A stretch of 64,000 nt of DNA. Source: an uncultured Flavihumibacter sp. (GTDB lineage: Bacteria > Bacteroidota > Bacteroidia > Chitinophagales > Chitinophagaceae). A program made the position numbers and the translations under genes. The first letter of the stretch is position 1; each line of letters opens with the position of its first letter. The stretch covers positions 110,969 through 174,968 of the forward strand of contig CABHOY010000091.1 of assembly GCA_902168105.1 (NCBI GenBank), in the 5' to 3' direction. Of the stretch, positions 1-8,156 are shown piece after piece. Under the pieces are notes generated by a model. The model made no database searches. It worked only from the letters and a program-made list of their open reading frames with translations, and had not been told where the DNA came from.

Positions 1-865
1 CAGGCACAGGCTCGCCAGTGATCATACTTTCATCCACCCAGGAAGAGCCATCTACTACTTGTCCGTCTACCGGAATACGGGCGCCTGGTTTTATTACAAT
101 AATATCACCTACCTGTACTTCACTAAGCGGAACTTCTTTGATATTTATACCATCAGCAGCTACTACAAAAGCGGTAGCGGGCTGTAAACCCATTAACTTC
201 TTTAATGCTGCGGATGTATTTGATTTTGCTTTCTCTTCCAATAAACGGCCTAACAGTATAAAACCTACAACAACTGCCGCTGCTTCGAAATATACATGCG
301 CATGTAAACCACGTGCATGCCAGTAATGAGGGAACAGCGTGTTGAATACACTGAATATCCAGGCAATGCCTGTACTCAACGCTACCAGCGTATCCATATT
401 GGCTTTACGGTGTCTGGCCTGCTTCCAGGCATTGATGAAGAACTGTCTGCCCAGATAAAAAATAACGGGAGTAGATAATACCAGCATGATCCAGTTTGCA
501 TAAGGTATATCCATGAAGAACATACCGATCGCTACGACCGGTGCTGATAATATTAAAGCGGCAATTGTTTTTTTCTTCAGGCTTCTGTAGTGGTCCAGCT
601 GGGCCTGTTCCTGAACCTGCTCACGATTATGCTCTTCTATGACGAGATCATAACCAATGCTGCGGATGACATTGCGTAATGAAACGGGCGTCACGCTTTC
701 GCCATCGTATATTACACGGGCCGTCTGATCAGCATAATTGACGGAAGCCTCCTGTACACCAGGTGTAGACTGCAGCATGGTGGCCACGCTGACTGCGCAG
801 GACGCGCAACTCATTTCCAGTACAGGGAATGTTTCTTTTATTATATGTCCGGTTGTTGTAGCCAT
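1..865 (-). CDS. copA: Copper-type heavy-metal P1B-ATPase, N-terminal part (runs off the left edge)
   Basis: Only the first 288 or so codons are present; the rest lies left of position 1. Translation from the ATG at 865-863 gives a heavy-metal-associated domain with MSCASC (Cys20 and Cys23, a CxxC site for soft metals), then hydrophobic helices typical of the P1B membrane entry, and then the actuator domain with DESMITGEP near the window edge. The family pumps Cu(+) or a similar ion out of the cytoplasm using ATP. The ion-selective CPC motif and the DKTGT phosphorylation site are outside the window, so copper is an inference from the CASC-type domain. It lies 91 bp downstream of the AraC gene on the same strand, which suggests one metal-responsive operon. 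Confidence 0.9.
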   Translation of the reverse strand, partial: MATTTGHIIKETFPVLEMSCASCAVSVATMLQSTPGVQEASVNYADQTARVIYDGESVTPVSLRNVIRSIGYDLVIEEHNREQVQEQAQLDHYRSLKKKTIAALILSAPVVAIGMFFMDIPYANWIMLVLSTPVIFYLGRQFFINAWKQARHRKANMDTLVALSTGIAWIFSVFNTLFPHYWHARGLHAHVYFEAAAVVVGFILLGRLLEEKAKSNTSAALKKLMGLQPATAFVVAADGINIKEVPLSEVQVGDIIVIKPGARIPVDGQVVDGSSWVDESMITGEPVP

Positions 866-956
866 GTCCGATCTTTTCACAAAGCTACCACCGTCTCAAA
901 CAAGGATTGTTATACAATGATGGGGAATATGTATATAATTATGGGTGTATGTAACT

Positions 957-1520
957 TTATACCTTATCGAGCGGCTTCCTGTTGTTCTCTTTCAGCTGCC
1001 TGTACCCTGTTGGCGTCAAACCTGTTGTCTTCTTGAACTGCTGGGATAAATGCTGTACGCTGCTATAGCCAAGACTATCGGCTATTTCACTCAGGTTCAT
1101 CTCATCGTATTGTAACAACTCTTTCACACGTTCAATACGTTGGAGGATCACGTACTTCTCGATCGTAAGACCTTCTGTTGAAGAAAACAGTGTAGAAAGA
1201 TAGTGATAATCAACCTGTAATACATCCTGCAAGTAAACGGACAATTTTGTATTGAGCGTTTCATTCTCATTACCGTGGATCAGGCGGATAATGGCCGTTT
1301 TCAGCTTCTCTACGAGGGTCGTTTTCTTATCGTCCAGTAATTCAAAACCAAGATGATGCAATTGCTTTCCAAGTGTTTCCAGCTTTTCGGGAGCCGGTGT
1401 TTCTTCTAACTGAACATCGCCCAGATCTACTTTGGAATAAGTGATATCCAGTTTATCCAGCTCCTGTTGTACCACGAGGATACAACGGTTACAAACCATA
1501 TTCTTTATAAAGAGATGCAT
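957..1520 (-). CDS. AraC-family regulator with an N-terminal CxxC (HMA-like) region
   Basis: This 187-residue protein has a C-terminal AraC double helix-turn-helix from about residue 90 to 180 (SEIADSLGYSSVQHLSQQFK followed by TGLTPTGYR). Its N-terminus reads MHLFIKNMVCNRC, placing Cys10 and Cys13 in the position of a heavy-metal-associated fold. There is no sugar-binding cupin domain, so the usual AraC sensor is replaced by a short candidate metal sensor. The gene lies directly upstream of the metal ATPase on the same strand, so the likely role is metal-responsive control of that pump. The metal-sensing role is inferred from the CxxC and the neighbour; the DNA-binding part is clear. Confidence 0.85.
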   Translation of the reverse strand: MHLFIKNMVCNRCILVVQQELDKLDITYSKVDLGDVQLEETPAPEKLETLGKQLHHLGFELLDDKKTTLVEKLKTAIIRLIHGNENETLNTKLSVYLQDVLQVDYHYLSTLFSSTEGLTIEKYVILQRIERVKELLQYDEMNLSEIADSLGYSSVQHLSQQFKKTTGLTPTGYRQLKENNRKPLDKV

Positions 1521-1538
1521 TGATCAGAATTAAAGGGG

Positions 1539-1546
1539 CAAAGTTA
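1539..1546 (-). promoter_or_regulatory. Candidate -7 element for the AraC/P-ATPase operon
   Basis: Read on the minus strand the bases are TAACTTTG, a full match to the Bacteroidota -7 form TAnnTTTG, 18 bases before the AraC start codon. I do not see a convincing TTTG -33 element 19-20 bp upstream, so this is a half-supported promoter. Confidence 0.45.
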
Positions 1547-1592
1547 GGCGATAAAAAGAACTTATCTATATTTCGTCTATCTTGGGGCACAG

Positions 1593-1623
1593 TTGATTTA
1601 ATATTCTAATCCTTATACCTTTG
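1593..1623 (+). promoter_or_regulatory. Bacteroidota-type promoter overlapping the TTG start of the A2M-like gene
   Basis: TTG at 1593-1595 and TACCTTTG at 1616-1623 are separated by 20 bp, the spacing expected for the Bacteroidota primary sigma factor. The last three bases of the -7 element are the TTG start codon of the next gene. If the promoter is real, the transcript begins inside the annotated signal peptide, so either the promoter or the start is wrong. Confidence 0.4.
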
Positions 1624-4600
1624 AAAAAGTTAGCATTGCTGCTGCTCCTGCTGTCATATTTTACGGCAAGCGCCCAGCATCCATTATCCCAGGGACGCCG
1701 TACCAGTGTATATGAATATCTTTATGAGCTTAGTAATGAAGAGGCGTTGGAGATCTGTTCGCGCGGTCCGCAAAAGATCAATACTTCCCTTCTGCACACG
1801 CTGAAAGATTCTTTCCCTCATGATAAAGGGGTGCCAGCAAATTTAGCACCCGGCAATTACCTGCGAGTGTATGCGGTAAACGACCAGTTAAAAACAGTCT
1901 TCATGCATGTGCCTAATGTATATGTGAAGCTTGCTAATAATAACCGTGATCTTACTGTAATTCTGCATGATGATAAGGGTAATCTGATAAAAGATGCACA
2001 GGTAAGGATCGGAAGACATACACAGGAGTATGATACCAAGGCAGGCTCCTGGGTGTTTCGCAAGTATGAAAGTCCTGGTTTGCTGGAAGTGTATTACAAG
2101 GGAGTGCTTAACTGTATCCGTTTAAAGCAAAGCCGCTACAGATATAGGGTAAGTCCGCTGAAATACCTGACTAGAAAATTAAACCACAAACGACATATAC
2201 CCAAGAGGCCCCGAAGGCGCCGTTACTATAACAACTGGAATACGACAACAGCGTACGAAAGAGGGTACCGGGGCTATATGGTGTTCAGCAAGCCAATCTA
2301 TAAGCCGGACGACACCTTAAAATTGAAAGCATATATTACAGATAAGAAAGGTCGTCCGGTGAATAAACCACTATTATTAAGACTATCCCAAATGTACCAT
2401 GTTACAGATACTGTGCTTACCACATTAACACCTTACGCACCGGGGGGATATAGTTATGAAATGGTATTGACACCCGACATGGAGCTGCTGATGGATGAGG
2501 GATGCAGGATAACACTGGAAACAACAGACAGCCGTAAATATGACCTTACTGACAACGACGGCGACCAGTATGACAAAGAATATGTCGCCAAACGCAAGGT
2601 ATTGATAAAGGGCGAATTTGATTTCGAGGAATACGAATTACATACACTATCTTTTACCGCGAGGACAGATAAAAAACTACATACAGGCAGGGAAAAAGTG
2701 GCTGTGTATTTACAGGCTAAAGATGAAAACAACCTGCCTGTTATGGACGGACAAGTCCGACTATTCATTACTAACCCAATGCTAAAAACGAGCTATTCGA
2801 AAGACATGCTCGTTCCTGATACGCTCTGGCAGTACGACGGTCCTATCGATGTGCTGGGAGAAACGAAGGTCGCCATACCGGACAGCGTTTTTCCAAAAGC
2901 AGATCTATTCTATAATATTGAGTGCATCCTTACCAATAGTAATAACGAGCGGAAGACTGTAACGCTGAACCAGGAATACCGCCATGATCAGGGAAGATTT
3001 TCCTTTGATATGCGGGGAGACAGCCTGTATATTTCATTGGAAGGAAGTGACGCAGAAGGTAAGGTTCAGATATACGGTATAAATGAAAATCAGGACACTG
3101 CAGAGACGTATGTAACGCATCTGCCAACTGCTATTAAAATAAACCCCTTCCTGTCATCCTACGAAGTACAGCAAGGAAATGTGAGCGACAGCTATACAGT
3201 GCCAGCTGAACCAGGTCTTCTTAACTGCAACATATCCTGGCGGAATGACACGGCTTTCCTGCATGTTGACAATCCATACAAACAGACTTTCTGGTACAGT
3301 CTTTTTCAACACAAAAAGGTGATAGTGCGTGGTTATGGCGATACGTTAACATGGCAGGCTTCTACCCGTCATAACAAACAATATGAATTGCACATCAGTT
3401 ATATCTGGAAAGGTACGGTGCATGAAATTGTACGCCCCTTCAAAGATGCAGGAGGTAAATTGAATATCTCCGTTGACGCTCCCAAAACAGTTTATCCGGG
3501 TCAGACTGCAGAAATCAGGGTGAATGTTCAGGACAAATATCAGCGCCCTGTAGCACAGGCAGATGTAACTACCTTTGCTTATACCAGCAAGTTCACAGAT
3601 GATGATTTTCCAAAAATTCCTTTTTTTGGCGCACCGTTCAAGACAAGAAGAAACTATGGAGAATTACGCACTGACCCAACACCGGTCAGTTCCTCAACAT
3701 TGCCATTTGAGTGGGAACGGTATAGTAAAAGGATGGGCCTTGACAGCCTGTTGTTCTTCCGGTTCACCCATCCTTCTCCGGTCTTTACCACTACAGAACC
3801 AACAAATGATCATACGGCGCAGATAGCAGTCTTTGTATTTTCACGTGGAAGTTTACAGCCAGTCCACATTTTATATGTAGATGAGATCCCGGTGTATTAC
3901 AGCATGACCATTCCGCTGCAGCCCTATAGTATCAGGGTTCCTGCCGGCAAGCACAAAATAAGCGTTCGCACGCCGTACCAGGAGATAAGCATGGAGCAGA
4001 TCATCGGGGACAATGTAAAAACCTTCATCAGTATTGACAGTGCTATTCACCAACCGAATGTCCTGGTTAAAGCAATGCCGCAGCAGCTTACGCTGGCCGA
4101 GGCTATTCGTGTCGAGAAGTACCTGATTCGTCTGCGGATTAACTATAGTAACTCTCCGGTATACATCAGGCAGCAAAAACAGCTTTACGACCTGAATACT
4201 ACAGGCTTTGCTAAAAAAATGCGTGCTCCATACATAGTCGGACCATTAACCGGCGACGATGCCACATTGGTAGTGAAAGACCGGTTCGCACAAAACTTCA
4301 CTCCGCAATCACAATATTCTTTCGAGATAAGCGAAGGGCTCATAAAACAAAAGGAGCTATCTGCCCGCCCGAGTTATTACCTAGGTGCATATATTCCCGA
4401 TACAAGTCTCTCCGCCCAGGCATTAACGGAAAAGGCGATCGATAGTTCATTAAAGGCCATACAAGATGATAGGCTTAGGAATGAGAACGTTGATCTTTCA
4501 AAGGCCAAATCATATACCAGCCGTATTGCCATCAGGCTGGAGAACCCGGATATTAATCCGGGAGTGGATGTGCTGGGATTGTTATTTTTCAGGTATGATG

Positions 4601-7293
4601 ATCCTTCTTTCCAACAATCGTTCAGTGGACTTACGACGGAAATTGAAAAACTGGATAGCGGTTATTACAGATTGGTGGTATTGCTGACAGGCGACCGGCA
4701 TTTTGTTAAAGACAGTTTGTTGCTAAAAGAAAATCATCTGCATTATTATGTATTCGATACGCTTGCGATCTTACCTAACAATAGTCTGATCAGGTATTAC
4801 GAAGGAAGGCTGCGGCAAAGGCTCGATCCGGAACGCCAGGCATGGGAACCGTCGAATTATATAGATGAAACAGCGGCAAGTACCTACTCCGCATTTATTA
4901 ATCCCGCTCACCTCACCAGGGTGATAAGCGGTATTGTAGTTGACCAGAACGATGATCCTCTTATAGGAGCTTCTGTTATGCTGCGGGGCAATGGCAGATC
5001 GGGCACTGCGACAAACATGAATGGAAAATTCACCATTCATGTCACTCCCAGGGGGGTGCTCGACATCAGGTATGTTGGTTATTCATCATCAGAGATACAC
5101 CTGAACAATAACAATTTTTACAAAATCATTCTGAAGCCCCAAGAAATGTACATGCAGCAAGTAGTTGTAACCGCATTCGGAATTAAAAGGGAGCAAAGGC
5201 CGCTTGGATATGCTGTGAGTACGATCACATCTGAACAGATCACCGCAGCCGGCGCGACCGATTTCGCCGCAGCTTTATACGGCAAAGCGGCAGGCGTAAA
5301 TATTACCACAGCCCCCATGGGCCGTCCTTTGCCAGCGTCAATCAGTGAAATTGATATTGCCACGACGAACACCGAGGCGGGCGATCAGCTGCCGACGCCT
5401 CCTCTTAACAGCCTTCGCACAAACTTCCGGGATGATGCGTTCTGGCAACCGAGGTTGAGAACGGATGCGAATGGCAATGCCTCGTTCAAGGTCACTTTCC
5501 CGGATGATATCACCAACTGGAAAACTTATGCCATTGCGATGAATGACAAAAAGCAATCGGGAATAAGCCAGACATTCATACGTTCCTATAAAACACTGAG
5601 TGGGAACCTCGCATTGCCATTATTTGCAGTAGCAGGCGATTCCATCCTGATTATCAGCAAAGCGCTGAATTATACACCGGGAACCATTGTCGCCAGGCAT
5701 ACATTCCAGGTGAATGATAGCATATACCGTACAGGGGAGATCAGCTTTAAAAATGCTGTTATTGATACCGTGCCAGTAGTAATAAACCAAGCTGACAGCG
5801 TAAGCTTCAGATATACACTGAACAAAGAAGGATACATGGATGGGGAACAGCGTAAAATTCCCATAGTAAGAATAGGTAGCGAAGAAACAAGCGGGATGTT
5901 TGCTGCGCTGTATAACGATACGTCATTTACATATACTCCTCAACGCCCCGAAACGCTGCAGATACATGCCGAATCGGCCGTCCTTCCTGTATTAATGGAT
6001 GAAATAACGCAGGTGCAACGATATAAGTACCTATGTAATGAACAGCTGGCATCTAAACTAAAGGCCTATCTCCTGGAAAAGAAAGTATTCGCGTATACAA
6101 AAAAGGATTTCAAAAAGAACAAAGACATTGACGATATTCTTAAACGACTTGACAAACAGAAGAAAAACGGTTTGTGGGGCTGGTGGGAGAATACCCCGGT
6201 GTCAATGTGGATATCCCGTCATGTTATTGAAGCGTTACTGATGGCAGAAGAGCAGGGATATAAAACAGGGTTCAATAAACAGATAGCCATAGATCACTTC
6301 GTCGATGAATTAAACAGCGGGCGGGAACATGACAGTATTGGTTGTATGGAATTACTAGCAAATCTTGGTGCGAAGATAGACTATAAATCCTGCGTTGATA
6401 ATATTATAACCCGTTCAGGCAAGTCCGGTTATGATACCATCAGGCTCGCACTGTTTCAGCAAAAGGCGGGAATACCAGTGAGCCTGGCTCCTATCCTTTC
6501 CCGCGAAAAGAATACGGCATTCGGCAATGCTTACTGGGGTTACGAAAGCTATGATCTGTTCAATAACAGTATTCAGAGAACGTTACAGGTATACAAGCTG
6601 CTTCATAAAGCGGGTGGACATGAGGCGTTATTACAGAAAATAAGAGGTTACTTCCTGGAACAGCGAAAAGACGGTCAATGGCGGAATACATATGAATCCT
6701 CCCTTATCCTGGAAACCATTCTTCCCGATGTACTGGAAGATGAAGCGCAGGGACCGGCAGCACTTGATATCAATGGCCGCCATATCACACAATTCCCTTA
6801 TACGGATACACTGACGTATGTAGAAAAGATAAACATCAGCAAACAAGGAAAACGGCCTGTATACTTCACTGCCTACCAACAGTTCTTTAACAGGCAGCCA
6901 GAGAAGGTATCCGGGCTGTTTACCGTATCGAGTGTTTTCAGTGTCAATGGCACTACGCAAACAGATCTTAAAGCCGGTGTTCCGGTTACTTTGAAAGTGG
7001 AAGTGACGGTGCAGAAGACGGCAGATTATGTGCTGATCGAAATTCCTATTCCTGCAGGTTGCTCTTACAATGACAAATCACAGGCATGGGCAAATAATGA
7101 AGTGCACAGAGAACATTTCAAAGACAAGGTCAGTATTTTCTGCAGCCAGTTAAGCCCGGGTATACATACCTTCAATGTTTCTTTATTGCCACGATATTCA
7201 GGGCGGTATCATCTGAACCCGGCTAAAGCGGAAATGCAATACTTCCCGGTATTTATGGGAAGGGAGGCTTTGAAAAAAGTGAATATTCACTAA
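1621..7293 (+). CDS. Large secreted alpha-2-macroglobulin-like protein with an inserted carboxypeptidase-regulatory/SusC-plug-like segment
   Basis: The 1890-residue product begins with a TTG codon because an in-frame TGA at 1594-1596 excludes any earlier start and no ATG is available; it gives a clear signal peptide (MKKLALLLLLLSYFTASAQ). Macroglobulin beta domains fill the first 1090 residues. Residues about 1101-1180 form a carboxypeptidase-regulatory-like domain, followed by VVVTAFGIKREQRPLGYAVS and GKAAGVNI, sequences normally found at the start of the plug of SusC-type receptors. The A2M core resumes near residue 1265 (FWQPRLRTDANG). Cys1472 in YLCNEQ fits the CxEQ thioester motif that traps proteases or targets covalently. 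There is no SusC barrel. A lipoprotein gene follows after 11 bp. The function is probably periplasmic defence or surface attachment, but this is not shown by the sequence. Confidence 0.85.
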   Translation: MKKLALLLLLLSYFTASAQHPLSQGRRTSVYEYLYELSNEEALEICSRGPQKINTSLLHTLKDSFPHDKGVPANLAPGNYLRVYAVNDQLKTVFMHVPNVYVKLANNNRDLTVILHDDKGNLIKDAQVRIGRHTQEYDTKAGSWVFRKYESPGLLEVYYKGVLNCIRLKQSRYRYRVSPLKYLTRKLNHKRHIPKRPRRRRYYNNWNTTTAYERGYRGYMVFSKPIYKPDDTLKLKAYITDKKGRPVNKPLLLRLSQMYHVTDTVLTTLTPYAPGGYSYEMVLTPDMELLMDEGCRITLETTDSRKYDLTDNDGDQYDKEYVAKRKVLIKGEFDFEEYELHTLSFTARTDKKLHTGREKVAVYLQAKDENNLPVMDGQVRLFITNPMLKTSYSKDMLVPDTLWQYDGPIDVLGETKVAIPDSVFPKADLFYNIECILTNSNNERKTVTLNQEYRHDQGRFSFDMRGDSLYISLEGSDAEGKVQIYGINENQDTAETYVTHLPTAIKINPFLSSYEVQQGNVSDSYTVPAEPGLLNCNISWRNDTAFLHVDNPYKQTFWYSLFQHKKVIVRGYGDTLTWQASTRHNKQYELHISYIWKGTVHEIVRPFKDAGGKLNISVDAPKTVYPGQTAEIRVNVQDKYQRPVAQADVTTFAYTSKFTDDDFPKIPFFGAPFKTRRNYGELRTDPTPVSSSTLPFEWERYSKRMGLDSLLFFRFTHPSPVFTTTEPTNDHTAQIAVFVFSRGSLQPVHILYVDEIPVYYSMTIPLQPYSIRVPAGKHKISVRTPYQEISMEQIIGDNVKTFISIDSAIHQPNVLVKAMPQQLTLAEAIRVEKYLIRLRINYSNSPVYIRQQKQLYDLNTTGFAKKMRAPYIVGPLTGDDATLVVKDRFAQNFTPQSQYSFEISEGLIKQKELSARPSYYLGAYIPDTSLSAQALTEKAIDSSLKAIQDDRLRNENVDLSKAKSYTSRIAIRLENPDINPGVDVLGLLFFRYDDPSFQQSFSGLTTEIEKLDSGYYRLVVLLTGDRHFVKDSLLLKENHLHYYVFDTLAILPNNSLIRYYEGRLRQRLDPERQAWEPSNYIDETAASTYSAFINPAHLTRVISGIVVDQNDDPLIGASVMLRGNGRSGTATNMNGKFTIHVTPRGVLDIRYVGYSSSEIHLNNNNFYKIILKPQEMYMQQVVVTAFGIKREQRPLGYAVSTITSEQITAAGATDFAAALYGKAAGVNITTAPMGRPLPASISEIDIATTNTEAGDQLPTPPLNSLRTNFRDDAFWQPRLRTDANGNASFKVTFPDDITNWKTYAIAMNDKKQSGISQTFIRSYKTLSGNLALPLFAVAGDSILIISKALNYTPGTIVARHTFQVNDSIYRTGEISFKNAVIDTVPVVINQADSVSFRYTLNKEGYMDGEQRKIPIVRIGSEETSGMFAALYNDTSFTYTPQRPETLQIHAESAVLPVLMDEITQVQRYKYLCNEQLASKLKAYLLEKKVFAYTKKDFKKNKDIDDILKRLDKQKKNGLWGWWENTPVSMWISRHVIEALLMAEEQGYKTGFNKQIAIDHFVDELNSGREHDSIGCMELLANLGAKIDYKSCVDNIITRSGKSGYDTIRLALFQQKAGIPVSLAPILSREKNTAFGNAYWGYESYDLFNNSIQRTLQVYKLLHKAGGHEALLQKIRGYFLEQRKDGQWRNTYESSLILETILPDVLEDEAQGPAALDINGRHITQFPYTDTLTYVEKINISKQGKRPVYFTAYQQFFNRQPEKVSGLFTVSSVFSVNGTTQTDLKAGVPVTLKVEVTVQKTADYVLIEIPIPAGCSYNDKSQAWANNEVHREHFKDKVSIFCSQLSPGIHTFNVSLLPRYSGRYHLNPAKAEMQYFPVFMGREALKKVNIH

Positions 7294-7304
7294 TTTTAAC
7301 GACC

Positions 7305-8156
7305 ATGAAAAATTACGCATATTTCTTACTCGCGCTAGTCCTTGCAGGTTGCGTCGAAACGAAACAAAAAGAACAACAGGCAGATAGCAGCGCTCAGCAG
7401 ACAGAGAACAACAACGCTCCCGCAAATACACCCGAAGCGCCGGTAGTACAAACACCGGCAGCTGCACCTGAAAAGATCATCAGGGAAAGGGCGCAGGGGA
7501 ATGTAACGCTGCTGGACTCGGCCAATGGCCATCCTATTGTGCAGGTCAATGATAACGTGCAGCTGGAAGCCGGTATTCCGGCGAAAGGATGGGCATCCAC
7601 ACTGATAACGACCGAGCTGAGTGAAACACAGACAGAAGGCCAGTTATTGAAGAAAGGCTCGCCCATTATTGCAGATGGTAAAACAGTGGGAAAAGTGTTG
7701 GAAGATGTTGTGATAGAAATGACTTTCAAGAATGACAAGGGCGTTAATACAGGTGTATTCCATGCAGCGGTACAGCAAAGCAAGATAAAGTCAGGTACGA
7801 TCATCGAAAACGTGCTTGCCAATTACCTGAAAGAGCATAGCGGCCGGACATTATCTGACATGCAGTCTTTTATCAAACAATTTCAGCTGGAAGCTCTTGA
7901 TATCAATAAACCTTATATCGAGTATTACAATTATGAAAGTGCTGCGGATGATCCATCTCCGGGCTATCGTACGGTACTGGTATTCCATCAGGATAAACTG
8001 ATAGGCGTAGTTGATTCCAGGACCTTACAACTGGCAGGCGCCAAACATTATCAGCTTGACAGGGACTATCATGGTTATTTCTTTACTGATACTGATGAGA
8101 AGATCAGGAAGGCTTATATCGCGAAATTCAACCAGTTTGTGAATTCGGCAGATTAA
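7305..8156 (+). CDS. Lipoprotein of unknown function, co-transcribed with the A2M-like gene
   Basis: The 283-residue product has a signal peptide ending in a lipobox (LVLAGC, Cys at residue 16) and then a low-complexity linker rich in Gln, Asn, Ala and Pro up to about residue 60. The remaining 220 residues form a soluble domain I do not recognise; one stretch (ADGKTVGKVLEDVVIEM) looks like beta structure. It starts 11 bp after the A2M-like gene, so the two probably act together at the cell envelope. Its stop codon overlaps the stop of the convergent histidine kinase by 4 bp (8153-8156), leaving no room for a separate terminator. Confidence 0.8.
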   Translation: MKNYAYFLLALVLAGCVETKQKEQQADSSAQQTENNNAPANTPEAPVVQTPAAAPEKIIRERAQGNVTLLDSANGHPIVQVNDNVQLEAGIPAKGWASTLITTELSETQTEGQLLKKGSPIIADGKTVGKVLEDVVIEMTFKNDKGVNTGVFHAAVQQSKIKSGTIIENVLANYLKEHSGRTLSDMQSFIKQFQLEALDINKPYIEYYNYESAADDPSPGYRTVLVFHQDKLIGVVDSRTLQLAGAKHYQLDRDYHGYFFTDTDEKIRKAYIAKFNQFVNSAD

